This document shows positions 44,690 through 57,010 of a stretch of 64,000 nt of DNA, piece by piece. Below the pieces are notes generated by a model. The model searched no databases. It was not told the origin of the DNA and saw nothing but the letters and a program-made list of their open reading frames with translations. A program made the position numbers and the translations under genes. Position 1 is the stretch's first letter; the number at the start of each line of letters is the position of its first letter. The stretch comes from Odontocerum albicorne (taxonomy: Eukaryota > Arthropoda > Insecta > Trichoptera > Odontoceridae): NCBI GenBank assembly GCA_949825065.1, contig OX463863.1:20980251-21044250 (forward strand), written 5' to 3'.

Positions 44690-45165
44690 TAACAATTAAA
44701 CAGATGTCATAATATTTGTTCACAATATAAAACAATAATTATAAACATACAATACTAAAATTCAATCATGTAACTTGCCCAATGCTGTAAAGCCCAAAAT
44801 GAAAACACACAGTGATGGTGAAGTGAAAATGACACAACATCAATGCAGAAGCTACTGTGTGACGTGAGGATTCTAATTTAGAAGTAAAACAAGTCGGCAA
44901 ATGTAAGGCAGGTACTTGCAATGTTAGAATAATTCTATTTTCTAGAACATATGTACAAAACAAATAAAAATAAATTAATTACTTTAGTTTAAAATAACCT
45001 TTGAAGCGACAATTTACAAGTCTCAAGGAGTGTTGGGCTGCCTACCGATAGAGTGGGTTTGGGTTTTCATTGAATTTGGGTGGATGGTGTTTGTTTTTAT
45101 ACAGGCATTATGTGTGTCTCTTCACTGAATGATGTTAATGTTAAAACAGGAATGGGCAAGCTGTC
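44690..45165 (-). repeat. Repeat block P, inverted copy
   Basis: This matches 19540-19990 and 51600-52090, and 1-260 inverted. No frame is shared between the copies at full length. Confidence 0.6.
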
Positions 45166-45174
45166 GTAGGGAGA

Positions 45175-45960
45175 TTGTCTTCCCCACTCAGACAGCTCGC
45201 ACCTTCTTCTCCCTGGCTCCATCCCAACTCACTGTCTGCGAAGACTGTCGGGGTCAGCTCTCCTCGTCCTCAGGTTGTATGCTCTTCTGTCCCGGACTAC
45301 GTCCCCCAGGCCGTGCCTCTGCATCAGGTTATCTTTTTGCACCACCCATGAATTTTTTGGTCTTCCTCTGGTTGTTATTCGAGGAAGATCCATGGAGATT
45401 GCCTGGTTCACAATGTGATCAGGTGCTCTGCGTCCAACGTGCCCATACCATCTCAATCGCCTCTCCTCCATCTTGCTGTTGATGTCTGTAACACCTAGGC
45501 TTCCACGAATGCGTGAGCTTTTTATTTTGTCTCTTAGGGACACACCAGCTGATCATCTTAGCATGCGCATTTCAGCAGTTTCTAGTTGCCTAGAGTAAGA
45601 GTTATACATCATCCAGCATTCGGAGCCATAGAGAAGTGCGGGTCTGACAATCGTTTGGTATAATTTTCCTTTTAACTTTACTGGCATTTTCGGATCACAT
45701 AGAACTCCCTTCATTGATCTAAACTTCATCCATCCCACACTAATTCTATGTGTTACATCTGCTGCTCATTCTCCATCGCTATGGATGAGTGACTCAAGAT
45801 ACTTAAAGGAGTCACAATTTGGTAATGTTTCTCTATCCATTTGCATTACGGGAGTGACAGCATTTGTGTTCTCGAATGGTAGGTACAGATACTCTGTTTT
45901 CTTTCTGCTCAGTCTCAATCCATTGTCCTCCAAGATTCTTCTCTTTCTTTCTGTTTCTTA
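45175..45960 (-). mobile_element. LINE reverse transcriptase C-terminal part
   Basis: From about 45960 down, the minus strand reads LSRKKTEYLYLPFENTNAV, DSFKYLESLIHSDGE, then [48 protein letters not shown] and RRLRWYGHVGRR. This is a LINE (RTE-like) reverse transcriptase after the YADD box, with a few stops. The less AT-rich composition contrasts with the flanks. Confidence 0.75.
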
Positions 45961-45964
45961 AAGG

Positions 45965-48330
45965 TCAAAGGGAAAGCATTAAGAGAACAGGTGGAAAAAT
46001 ATGTTCAAGATTTCTCTCCTCCTGGCCCCACTCACACAAAGAAGAATTCCTTATATGGAGTCCGGCCAGGTGGACAGGGGAACAACAATGTGTAGAACGT
46101 ATTCTATTGTACTTATAATTGCCATTTCTCTCCGAGTGCTTCTATACTTAGAAAATCGAGGCTTGAATGGAAGATTAGCTAAGCATCTTCGTTACCTGAA
46201 ATGCCTCGATGACTGGGAACCCAAGCCAGGGTGACACCGAGCCCCGCCTCTTCACGGTTTGTTATGGTTCCCCTTATATTAAGAGTTATACTATTTGGGG
46301 ATCGAAATGGGAAATATCGGGTCCCTAAGAACTGTCTTCGAAAGCAGAGCGGTGGGTCCACACATTCAACCTGTAGAGCATTTGTCGGCGTAGATTTCAT
46401 AGCTCCAACTATAATTCGAAGGGCCTGAAATTGAATGAGGTCTAGTTTATGGAGGATATATTAGGTGTACCGGAAAAGAATGTCGTTTTTTCAATGAAAA
46501 AATTTGGTGCATTTAATGTATTTGTTTATTAAAACTTGGTTCATAATATAATTGCCATCGTTTGATATAACCTCCTTCCCCCTCTCAGTCGATTTTTTAA
46601 TACCGCGTTCGTAAAATTTAGCTGGTTTCAATGCAAAATACTCAGAAATGCCTTTTTTGACATCCTTATAATTTTTGTATTTTTTTCCGTTTAAAAAGTG
46701 TTGCATTGACCGGAATAAATGGTAATCTGATGGAACAAGATCCGGTGAATATGGTGGGTGACGTACAGTTGTTACACCTAGGGCTTTAATCTTTTCTTTC
46801 GTAATTTTCTGAGGTATGCGGTCGTGCATTATCGTGCTGTAAAAACACTTGTCCATAATTAGCCAGTGCAGTTCTTTTTTTTATTATTTCTGCATCTAAA
46901 TGCTCTAGTTGATCACAATACACTTGGGCGTTAATTGTCTGGCCGGGTTTTAATGTTTCGAAATAAAGTATTCTCTTGCAGTCCCACCAAACAGACAAAA
47001 GACCTTTTTTTGCAGTGAGCCCGGGCTAAGGGGTGGGTTTTGGTACCTGGCCCTTTGAAAGCCATTGTTTCTTGCGTCTTTGGTTTGAATACAATACCCA
47101 TTTTTCGTCAACAGTTACAAGATGTTGTAGAAATGGAGTTTTGGTATTAAATTCTGAATACTCAGTGCACGCGTTTATACGCTCACCGAGATTCTCTTCA
47201 CTTAATTCATGACGGATCCATTTTCCTTGTTTCCATGTCTTGCCAATTTTTTTATATGCTCTTGCACGCTTGACCATGAACATCCGAGTTGCTCCGCGAG
47301 TTCTTGAATCGTTGAAGTTGGATTTTGCTGAATCAGTTCAGTTTAAACATCACTATCCACTTTAACAGGTCGACCACTAACAGGGTTATTTTTTAGATCA
47401 AAATTGCCGGATTTAAATTATTTAAACCACCTTTGGCATTGACGAACATTCAAAATATCTCCCAGTAAATAACAAATATTTTTTAAAGCACATGTTGCAC
47501 CTTATTTCTTCATGAAATGGTAAAGCATAATATTTCGAATAAATTCCTCATTCGGTAAAAAGGCCATTGTGTATAGGGTTGTAAATGTTTTTGTTTCAAA
47601 GTCCAAATACACTCCAGGTATACGTAGTCAGAGAAACAACACAGAACACGTTGTAAAAGTTCGACTGCCGAAGCACAACTGACCACTCAAAAGCGATAAC
47701 AAAAAAAACGACATTCTTTTCCGGTATACCTAATATTTGAAGGTAGGGTCCAATAAGAATGAACCATAATCAAGGTGGCTTCTGATGTATAGAAGTATCA
47801 AAGTGGTTGGGTGTGCCCCTACTACGCGGTATTATGTGCCCCATAATACTGTGTGAAGAATATTTATGTTTTTTTGACAGGTTGATGTTTTCAGCATAAT
47901 TTTTCCAAGATAACCTGAAGACGAATGCTATACCGAGGAATTAGTAAGAACTGTAGTTAAGAATAGGAGCATTGTCAATACAAATATTAGTGGTAGGTAG
48001 TTGTCTTTTCCGCGAAAACACGACAATAGAACTTTTGGAGGGGGAAATATCTAATCCATGATTTTCGAGCCACTCGGAACGAAACTGAACAGCTTTTCTG
48101 CTATTTTAAAAGATTTATTGGACGTATAAACCACCACCATATCATCCGCATATTGTAATACGGGAGTATTAAGAGGAACTGGGTGCGAAAGATCTGCGGT
48201 ACAAAGGTTATAAAGGAGGGGACTAAGGACTGAACCTTGAGGAAGACCCATCCAAACATTTCTTGTGAAAGAAAGATGAAGCGTTCTGATAAAAGGTTAT
48301 TTTTAATGTTAGACATTTAAACCAATCATT
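45965..48330 (-). mobile_element. Non-LTR retrotransposon RT/RNase H fragments, split by a mariner
   Basis: On the minus strand 48251-48051 reads MGLPQGSVLSPLLYNLCTAD and LQYADDMVVVY, the reverse transcriptase palm with an intact YADD box. On the other side of the mariner, 46400-46179 contains the RNase H end LAWVPSHRGISGNEDA. The family is that of 25960-26930 and 60330-61300. It abuts the zinc finger tail of U4. Confidence 0.7.
46461..47733 (-). mobile_element. Mariner-type transposon of a distinct lineage, decayed
   Basis: Inverted ends (ttaggtgtaccggaaaag and its near complement) enclose 1273 bp with TA at 46459-46460 and 47734-47735. Minus-strand pieces include MAFLPNEEFIRNIMLYHF at the start, VDEKWVLYSNQRRKKQWL, LQHDNARPH and HPPYSPDLVPSDYHLFRSM, in different frames and with stops. 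The motif style differs from the other mariners here. The split frame at HDNARPH prevents counting the D-D spacing safely. Confidence 0.85.
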
Positions 48331-48389
48331 TCGGTATCTTTTTTTAAATATTTTTTTCTTTCCTTACTTCCTTGCAAAATTTCTAGAAA

Positions 48390-48486
48390 AAAAGCACATT
48401 CATTGTCCACAGCTGTAAGGCTTCTCTCCACTATAAATCCTTTCATGAGATTTTAAAAGGTATTCTTCACAGCTGTAGGACTTCTC
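48390..48486 (-). pseudogene. Finger remnants beyond the U4 stop
   Basis: After the TGA of U4 the minus strand still contains 'cctacagctgtgaagaatac' and another linker and finger start. One or two fingers were lost by the premature stop at 48487-48489 (RIHK, stop). Confidence 0.6.
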
Positions 48487-50970
48487 TCACTTGTGAATCC
48501 TTTCATGAGATTTCAAATAATCTTTTCGTAAGAATGTCTTATCGCATTGTCCACAGCTGTAAGGTTTCTCTCCACTATGAATCCTTTCATGAGATTTTAA
48601 ATATTTTTTTCGTGAGAATGTCTTATCACATTGTCCACAGCTGTAAAGTTTCTCTCCATTATGAATCATTTCATGATTTTTCAAATCACGTTTTCGTAAG
48701 AATGTCTCATCACATTGTCCACAGCCGTAAGGCTTCTCTCCACTATGACTCAATTCATGATAATTCAAATACTTTTTTCGTAAGAATATCTTCTCACATT
48801 GTCCACAGCTGTAGGGCTTCTCTCCACTATGAATCATTTCATGATTTTTCAAATCACCTTTTCGTAAGAATGTCTCATCACATTGCCCACAGCCGTAAGG
48901 TTTCTCTCCACTATGACTCAATTCATGATAATTCAAATACTTTTTTCGTAAGAATATCTTCTCACATTGTCCACAGCTGTAGGGCTTCTCTCCACTATGA
49001 ATCCTTTCATGAGCATTCAAACAATCTTTTCGTAAGAATGTCTTATCACATTGTCCACAGCTGTAAGGCTTCTCTCCACTATGAATCCTTTCATGAGAAA
49101 TCAAACAATCTTTTCGTAAGAATTTCTTATCACATTGTCCACAGCTGTAAGGCTTCTCTCCACTATGAATCCTTTCATGAGATTTCAAATCACCTTTTCG
49201 TAAGAATGTCTTATCACATTGTCCACAACTGTAAGGCTTCTCTCCACTATGAATCCTTTCATGAGAAATCAAACAATCTTTTCGTAAGAATTTCTTATCA
49301 CATTGTCTACAGCTGTAAAGCTTCTCTCCACTATGAATCCTTTCATGAGAAATCAAACAATCTTTTCGTGAGAATTTCTTATCACATTGTCCACAGCTGT
49401 AAGGCTTCTCTCCACTATGAATCCTTTCATGAGAAATCAAACAATCTTTTCGTGAGAATTTCTTATCACATTGTCCACAGCTGTAAGGCTTCTCTCCACT
49501 ATGAATCCTTTCATGAGAAATCAAACAATCTTTTCGTGAGAATTTCTTATCACATTGTCCACAGCTGTAAGGCTTCTCTCCACTATGAATCCTTTCATGA
49601 TCTCTTAATTTATATTTTCGTGAGAATGTCTGTGAACAATTTCCACAACCATAGGAATTCTCTCCAGATGGATTATTTTTATAAATGTTGCTCATATCAC
49701 CTGAATCTAAAAATATATGAAAATTTAGAAAAAAACTCTGAATAATATATTTTTTTTAATATTGAAGGGTTGAAAAGATAGATCTTAGTTCTTTTTGTAA
49801 TAAAGCATTTCTTGAATTAGAGTTAACTTGTATTGACAATTAACTTGTATTGAATTGTTAACTAAGAAAAAAAATTTACAGAGTTAAGATAAAAATATTT
49901 TAACTTTATTATTTGCGCTAAGGCTTAACTTGAATCCTATTTCAAACCAAATTTAAAAATTTATTAAAATAATTATACTCACTCGTTATTGCATGCGTGT
50001 TTGAAAAATCAACAGTCTCTGTGTTACTGTCTCGAGCACATTCCTTTTTTATATCCGCTTCCTGTATGTCCATAGCAAAATCAGGTAATACTGGCGCAGT
50101 ATCCTCTTCTACATTTTCTTCTTTTATGGAAAAATCTGAACAGATTTTCAATTCCAAATCATAGGATTGCCTTTGTGAACTCATTACTGGGGTAATTTCT
50201 TTATTGAGTGTATCATAAGATGGCTGGGCTTTACTATCTATGAAAAAAACATACAAGTTCAAGTATTCTGAAGTAATAAAACAAATAGATAATATATTAT
50301 CAACCACTAAAAACCTCGTTTCTTTCACTTTCTGTTAATAAGTCTGAAATGACAATAAGACCAACACAGCACTCATAGAGCTATCTTATCTTAATATGAC
50401 ATGGCTTTGTAGCTACTATTATGTGACTCAAGAAGATTATTAGGTCGAATGCTCAAGAAAATTGATGGTGCAGTTGACATAGCAGAAGAGTTAAGAGTCA
50501 TCAGCAGAACTACCGTATGTTTGAATTCGATGAAAATGAGGTAAACAACAGGACATCAACATACTGTGATTTATCAACTTTTTAATTAATATATTGATTT
50601 AAATATTTTTCAAAATAAAAATGTCAAAAATATTGTGGCCCAAAAGTAACACCACCTTATCCATGCCTGGTATGGAATAGGTGGTGTGTACCTGTAGGTT
50701 AAACACCACTCATACAACATAAGTTAATTGACTGTCACATCTCACATATTTATTTTATTTTAACAATATGAGTTTATTAAGCTTACTTGGGTCTGTGGGA
50801 TTATCAACAACACGTCTGGAATCTGAGCTGATATCTTGCGCACATTCCTGTTTGATATCTGCCTCATGTATACTGATATCATACTGGGGGAACACTGCTG
50901 CAGTATCTCCATCATTTGCCTTTTCTTCTTTCACAATTACTTCTGCACTTTTTTTTAGCTGAGGATCCAT
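48487..50970 (-). CDS. C2H2 zinc finger protein, unit U4 (3 coding exons)
   Basis: Coding parts on the minus strand are 50970-50787, 50237-49983 and 49706-48487, phase 1 throughout, 552 residues. The start lies just behind the acceptor 'ttccag'. Donors are GTAAGC and GTGAGT. Exon A has VKEE and IKQE, and exon B has IKEE and IKKE. Exon C has a short lead and 14 fingers, every one with C-x2-C and H-x3-H intact. Fingers 2-4 are identical (CDKKFSRKDCLISH). Fingers 9-10 recur as 11-12 with one change, so the array grew recently. As in U1, the two degenerate N-terminal fingers of U2, U5 and U6 are deleted. This is the cleanest candidate for a working gene here. Nuclear DNA binding is inferred from the family. 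Confidence 0.8.
50648..50700 (-). repeat. Intronic foldback hairpin (U4)
   Basis: The arms flank 'ccatgcctggtatgg'. The left outer part is shortened compared with U3 and U6. Confidence 0.75.
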
Positions 50971-51114
50971 CTATTACCTGGAAACATTCGCAATAGTTTA
51001 ACGATGAGTTTCTAATACATTTACTCTTTCACGTAGGAAAGCATAAAACTATATTCAATGCTTAATATTAGTTAATAAAACCTTTTGTGACATGATAATC
51101 TTCTTTGTAATTTA

Positions 51115-51260
51115 ACAAGTCACGACTTGCTTGTGCTCCCCTGATGAAGAGGTGAAAACCTTGAAACCGGTAGGGTTATACCGTTACATAAAGTGGAATA
51201 AACAGCGTTTTCAAACAAATTACAATGTCTTTAAACCTCCACAAAGTAAATACCTTAACT
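51115..51260 (+). mobile_element. Penelope-like tail fragment upstream of U4
   Basis: Only the tail is present: CTGATGA at 51141, the AGGT/ACCT stem, GAAACCGGTAGGG and 'gtggaataaacagcg'. It has the same place and direction relative to U4 as 30445-30510 has to U5. Confidence 0.7.
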
Positions 51261-51599
51261 ATAAATAATATAATAATCTTCTTTGTTAGTGGTGTGTGTA
51301 GATTTGTTATCTAGAGGTATTTTTAAAATAGTTATGATGTGTATGAACACTAGACACATGCATTACAATACATATAAATCTTAATGTGTTACTGTCACAT
51401 ATCAGAAGATTTTTAAAGGTGTTTTTGTAGTTTGTCTGGCCTTGGTAATTTTATACTGTGGTTTTCTTACCAAACACATTTTTCTGAACATATTCAAATG
51501 GGGAAAAGTACTTTATCTAATGGTCAAAACCACTACCTTCCTATCGTTACACTCAACTTACATATACTTAGTTTGTAATATTGTCATTGGTCAATAATA

Positions 51600-52090
51600 G
51601 CGAATTCAAATACAGAGTTATTAATGCAGATGCACAACATTAATGCAGAAGCTACTGCGTGATGTGAGGATTCTAATTTAGAAAGTCGTCCAATTGAAGT
51701 AAAACAAGTCCACAAACACAAGGTAGGTACTTGCAATGTTAGAATAATTAATTTTTCTTAAACAGATTATCAAAACAATTGAAAATAAATTTGTTGTCAT
51801 TGTTGAAATTGACCTTTTTAGTGACAATTTACAAATCGCAAGGAGTGGTGGACAGTCTACCGGTAGGGTGGGTTTGCGTTTCCACTGAATAAGGGTAGTC
51901 AGTATTTGTTTTTATACAGGCGTTATGGGTGTCTCTTCGCTGAATGTTTTTGTTAAAACAGGAAGAAGTTATCTGGTGTGGAAGGATTTCTTAAGTTGTC
52001 GTGGAGAAATTGTCTTCCCCACTCAGAGAGCTCGCAGCATTCCCAAGATAGAAGTAAATTCTCTGCAATGGGAGAAAAAGCAAATCTGGC
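51600..52090 (-). repeat. Repeat block P upstream of U4
   Basis: In gene orientation it lies 5' of exon A, as at 1-260 for U1. The landmark is 'gcagaagctactgcgtga'. It may contain the U4 promoter, but no promoter motif is clear enough to call. Confidence 0.55.
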
Positions 52091-52239
52091 AAGGAAGATA
52101 TTAGTGAACAGCATTTTTTTCCATTCAATCTAGTCCTTTAATCCTGAAAATAGAGAGGATCTCCATGCAGATATTCACTGATTCAAATTAATTTTAAATG
52201 GAAAATGTTTGAGAAAATATACTTTTGTTCGATTTGTAC

Positions 52240-52420
52240 AGGATTTTTTAAATAACGAAAAAATGTAATTTTTCGTATAAAGTAGAGTTCGAACCGAGCA
52301 ACTTGATTTTATTGTAAAAGAACTAATATAGTTTATGGAAAAAGGTGTAAAACCTCTATTGTACTGATGTAACGCTATCCCAGCAGATCAACTGTCAAAA
52401 TGAACTGATGTAAAAGTAAG
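52240..52420 (-). repeat. R3 block, left part
   Basis: It contains 'acgctatcccagcagatcaa' and matches 31620-31820. It is interrupted at 52421 by a piggyBac-like element and continues at 53501. Confidence 0.6.
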
Positions 52421-53500
52421 CCTTTTGACAACCAAGCCCGAGTATTTCTCGGGCAAAATATTCATGCATTCCGTACCGCGCCTGAGAAATTTTCGGGCTA
52501 TGACAATGTCATAATGTTTTTTTTTTTTTAAGACTTACCCTGACATCTACCGCAAAAACACTAAAGCTTAATGGTAAATTTTTAGTTGAGAAAGGATTCA
52601 AACAAAATAATTAAGATATTTGTAATACTAAGATCGATTTATTTACTCAATATTCAAAATATCCGCGCCATTTTGAATATTGAGCGATCATCCATATTTC
52701 TTGAACTGGAAAAATGAAGTGAAACAAGTTATATAATGTATTAGGCGAGTCAGATTGTGGTGAACCTGAAGAGCAAAGACTCTTCTATAGTGAGGATGAA
52801 GAAGAACCAGTTCCAGACTAGGATGCTTCAGGTTGGGAAGATGAATCGGGTGAAGGGAACAGTTCAACCAGCGGGCCGAGTAATGGAGAAGCAGTCACTG
52901 TCCAGGATCCCACACTCGGCAGCTGGGCAATAGGGCAGGGACCTACGACACTCCTCTCAGGCTACAAGGAAGAAACTCCTACTTTCCTTATAAGATCCGT
53001 GGCAATGCTGGTGGAAAAGATTATGTTACCACAAAATGTACAGTATGTAAGGCTAAAGCAAAGGCCTGAACGCAGAGTGTGTGTGACAATGCAGGCCATG
53101 ACAGGAGCCTACAGGAGGTCTCCCTACATAATGAAGGTTGCTTCATTGATTTCCATTGGAAAAATGATTTTTCCAAATAATAGTTTTTTTTTTTTTTCAT
53201 GTTTCTGTGTTTTTTTTATATGTGAATAAAAAAATTATAATTGAATTTTAATTATAACCTCATTTTTCTCTGCCTCCAGACAAGTTCATCAAAATATATT
53301 TTTGAATCTCATATAAAAATATGGATTCAGCTTATTATTGTTGAGTAAGCAAGTCTTTATTTTTCTCAAATCAGACTCCCGTGTGATTTCTTATGAAATG
53401 TTTAAAGCATGATGGCATTTGACTAGAGAAATAGACAAGAACATGCTGGTTTGAGTGGACAGTTGTAGCTTTAACATGGCGCGGGCGGTTGTCAAAGGGT
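52421..53500 (+). mobile_element. Probable piggyBac-type deletion derivative
   Basis: The ends ccttttgacaacc and, inverted, ccctttgacaacc enclose 1080 bp, with TTAA at the right (53501-53504). The left TTAA is not visible. Inside is an acidic N-terminal stretch (EPEEQRLFYSEDEEEPVPD, then a stop) and later a cysteine-rich piece (KDYVTTKCTVCKAK and GCFIDFHW). The catalytic middle is gone. Short hairpins such as gcccgagtatttctcgggc lie near the left end. The related site at 31820 is uninterrupted. Confidence 0.55.
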
Positions 53501-53985
53501 TAAAACACAAAATGTCACTTTATCAAGCAGCGCACACTGATATACTATCACCGTGAAGCGGGCAGAATGAACCTCTAAATCAATAACATGATCAACTCAC
53601 AAAAACGAAAATATTGACTAAATAAATAGCATATTTTCAATACCTAATGGACAGATCAATTCGACAGGAATAACACTATTCTTCCTGAATAATGGCCATG
53701 CATTCCTATATCTGATGGAGTATACGCAGTGACTTCATCTTGGCGTGAACGTAAGGGGTATGGTGTATTCGCCAGATACGCGGTGTATTCTTCTTGAATA
53801 ATGGCCGTGGATTCCTCTATGTGAAAGAATATACGCCAGTGTCCAGTGATGCTTTATTGACAGTTCTTCCATATATGAAGGATAGACGCCATTTTCAAAT
53901 GATTTTTTTGGCATTTACACTCCATAGAAAAAACCATAGACTCAAATTCTCGCTTCTAGCGCAGATTGCCTTAATAGATGGAACA
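53501..53985 (-). repeat. R3/R2 blocks, inverted
   Basis: R3 continues from before the piggyBac-like element. R2 units with 'aataatggccatgcattcc' then run to about 53960. It matches 31820-32340. Confidence 0.6.
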
Positions 53986-54230
53986 CTATTTCGCTCATGA
54001 CAAAGCAATATCTCGCATACCACACTTTTGTCAAAAACGAGTTTTTTTATGTAGTTAGTCTTTAAATGTGTGAATACGTAACCTGGCAAAAGCACATTTC
54101 TTAATAAAAAATATTTATGTCTCTAATTCAATTAAAGCAATACCTCGTATCCCATCAGAGAACATACATAACAGTCCCTGAAAACACTGTCTTTACCTGT
54201 CACCAAATTATTCTTAATCGCAGACAAAAC

Positions 54231-54371
54231 TGTTGATATGTTGTTACATTCACAATACTCTGTGCCACAATGCTCCGAATGTATTTAATATAATATTGTT
54301 ACAAGTTTGTCTTGCCCTATATAAGAGCTCACACTGTGTCATTTGATCGTCCGCAATAAATAAACTTAACA
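54231..54371. mobile_element. Solo LTR, 141 bp, 5-bp target duplication
   Basis: The element starts TGTTGATATG and ends CTTAACA. It is flanked by AAAAC at 54226-54230 and 54372-54376. It contains a TATA-like 'ctatataagagc' near 54320 and AATAAATAAAC near its end, as expected of a retroviral-type LTR promoter and poly(A) signal. The left arm near 34140-34150 lacks it. The short length and TGTTG start would fit a copia-like element; that is a guess. Confidence 0.75.
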
Positions 54372-54384
54372 AAAACTTCTAAAC

Positions 54385-54970
54385 CACGAACATGTTCTCA
54401 AAAAGTTCAAATTGAATAAGTTATATAGAATTTATAGTAAATGAATTCCCTGCGGCTTTGGAAATTGTAAAAAGCTTTTCACTCAAATATGTTTAAAAGA
54501 AAGATGGAGCGAAGTCCTATAAATGTATGAATTATGAGAAAACGTTATTTTTTTAAATTTAATATGCCATCCAAGTATTTATACTAGAAAAAAAAACATG
54601 CAGCTCTGGATATTGTGTTAAAAAAATCTGAATGAAAAAGGTAATTTAAACATCATGAGAGGATACATAGAAAGGATAAATTCTACAGCTGTGGACAAAA
54701 TTATGAGATTTCCATAAAAAAAAACTATTAACACTCATAATTGGATTAATAGTGGAAATAAAGGCCCTGGCTGTGATTATTACGCAAAAAAATCAAAACA
54801 AAAATATTTTAAATCTTGTGAAAATATTTTTATTGGATAGAAATCCTACAGCTGTGGATAATGTGGGAAAGCATTTTCAAACAATAAAAGTTTAAAACAC
54901 TATTTGACTATTCATAGTGCCCTTAAAAAATATGAAAATTATAGAAAGACATCTTATAATGGCATGAACA
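54385..54970 (+). pseudogene. Decayed zinc finger exon C
   Basis: It begins with MFSKSSN-like sequence and continues with fragments of fingers and linkers, interrupted by stops and shifts ('ttctacagctgtggacaaaa' at about 54680). It corresponds to 33190-34135 but lacks the LINE insertion. Confidence 0.7.
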
Positions 54971-55710
54971 TGAATAATTGTGTGCATTCGTCATGTTTTT
55001 TTACATCACGCATATTTTAAAAAAAATGGACTTGCGGAAGTAATTTAAAAATTTTACGTCTAATGTAAATGTAAAGTTGCACCGAACACTTGTGAATGAT
55101 AGTTTTCAAAGTTTTTAATATCTCAGCGATCTCTCAATCATAATGTAAACAAAAAACACCTATTTTAATGTTTGTTTTCAGTGCAACTTTATAATTTTAT
55201 TTTTACTTGAATACATTTTATTTTGGACTCTCTGATCTGAATAAAACTAATAATTTATGTAAGCAATTTATTGGCGTTCCATCTATTAAGGCAATTTACC
55301 ATCACTTGACACTGGCGTATATTCCTTCATTTATTCTCACGGCCATTACTTAGAGAGAGAGAGAGAGAGGGGGTGAGAATTTGCGTCTATGTTTTTTTCT
55401 ATGGTGTATCACCGTCCAGAAAATCATTTGACAATGGCGTATATCCTTCACACTTAGGAGTTCACGGCCATTATTCAAGAAGAAGAACTGTCAATAAAGC
55501 ATCACTTAATACTGACGTATATTCCTTCGTATAGAGGAATTCACGGCCATTATTCAAGAAGCCGCCACCGCGTATCTGGCGAATACTCCATACCTTACGT
55601 TCACGGCCAAGACGAAGTCACTGCGTATACTCCATCAGATATAGGAATGCATGGCCATTATTCAGAAAGAATAGTGTTATTCCTGTCCAATTGATCTGTC
55701 CATTAGGTAT
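54971..55710 (+). repeat. Downstream block and R2 units
   Basis: The first 280 bp match the block that follows other units. R2 units of about 50 bp run from 55290 to 55680 ('attcacggccattattcaag'). The hAT element of the other arm is absent near 55250. Confidence 0.6.
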
Positions 55711-55779
55711 TGAAAATATTCGATTTGTTTTGTCAATATTTTCGTTTTTGTGAGTTGATCATGTTATTGATTTAGAGCA

Positions 55780-56060
55780 TAGCTTCCCAAACTTATTTGA
55801 CTCGACGCCCATTTTTCAACGTCAATATTTTTCATCGCCCACCTTTGGAAAACTGTTTCTCTATTTAAGATAATAGTCAATAGTAAGCGTATCTATGCGT
55901 ATTTTTTTTTTATATTCACCAATAAATGATATTCATGTAACATGTGCATTTTTATAATTTCACATGGGAAGTTTGGAAATAAAATAATTTTGAATTGAAT
56001 TTATTAAGTTATTTAATAAAATAAAACAAAAAAAATATAATTATTCTAACTCGAACTAAT
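55780..56060. mobile_element. Possible hAT-related fragment
   Basis: After R3 sequence stops near 55780, 'agcttcccaaacttatttg' begins a stretch absent from the other arm. The start resembles one end of some hAT elements (gcttcccaaact). No second end or duplication was found, so the call is weak. Confidence 0.3.
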
Positions 56061-56079
56061 TTCAAACATATGTTGTTTA

Positions 56080-57010
56080 TAGTTAAGGCATTAACGTTCT
56101 GGAGGTTTAAAGACATTGTTATTTGTTTTATCAAACACTGTTTATTCCACTTTTTGTAACGGTATAACCCTACCGGTTTCAAGGTGCACACCTCATCTTA
56201 ACTTTATTATTTGCGCTAAGGATTAACTTGAATCCTTTTTCAAACCAAATAAAGAATGGTTATTGACTGACTGTGATAATTTCTACTTAGGAAAGACAGG
56301 AAGATCCTTTGAAAAGAGATTTCGTGAAAGCAAATCCGCCCTAAATCCTCTAATTTATTCTGAAATGTCTAATCATTGTCACCGTGAAAACCATACTTTT
56401 TCTATCGATAATGCTTAATTCTTACATATTAGTAGTAAATTAAATAGATTGGAGGCCCTAGAAATTTCTAAGTCAGTACATCGAGGGGAACATCTGGCAA
56501 ACACATATATACCAAGAATCTCTCCGCTGCTCGTCGAGGTCGTCCCAAGTCTCCCTCAGCCCTTATTCCCCAACCTGAATGTCCCCAACTGTTAGAAGCA
56601 TGTATATCAATACCAGTTCAAACATAATTCAGTCTTGTTTGTGCTCCCCTGAAGATGAGGGGAAAGCCTTGAAACCGGTAGGGTAATACCATTACAAAAA
56701 GTGGAATAAACAGTGTTTAATAAAACAAATTACAATGTCATTAAGCTTTAGATGTGGTGTAATGCATGTGTCTAGTGTTCATACAACTTCATAAATATTT
56801 TGAAAAGACCTCTGGAAAACAAATCTACATACACCACTAGCAAAGAAGATTATTATATTATTAAAAGTTAGGCATTAACTTTGTGGAGGTTTTAAGACAT
56901 TTGATTTTTCAAACGCTGTTTATTCCACTTTATGTAACAGTATAACCCTTACCGGTTTCAAGGTTTTCACCTCGTCATCAGGGGAGCACAAGCGAGTTGT
57001 GTCCTGTTAA
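56080..57010 (+). mobile_element. Penelope-like debris upstream of U6
   Basis: It contains a GIY-YIG region (DNFYLGKTGRSFEKRFRESK at about 56275, then NPLIYSEMSNHCHRENHTF), a tail at 56640-56710, and inverted tails at 56135-56200 and 56925-57000. It mirrors 30420-31440. Confidence 0.65.

Noticed and set aside
45129..45482. 117-residue plus-strand frame
   Set aside because: It is the shadow of a clear LINE reverse transcriptase on the minus strand (SLRDKIKSSRI, RRLRWYGHV).
48534..49745. 403-codon open frame antisense to the U4 zinc finger array (and similar ones at 3464-4144, 13981-14451, 27139-27777, 59235-59894)
   Set aside because: The repeating finger codons leave no stops on the other strand. 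The antisense protein is only the mirror of the array (YHIVHSCKASLHYESFH repeats) and has no start, splice or domain support.
52440..52500. Short GC-rich hairpins such as gcccgagtatttctcgggc, considered as a terminator or riboswitch
   Set aside because: They lie within the end region of a piggyBac-like element and are better explained as subterminal repeats.
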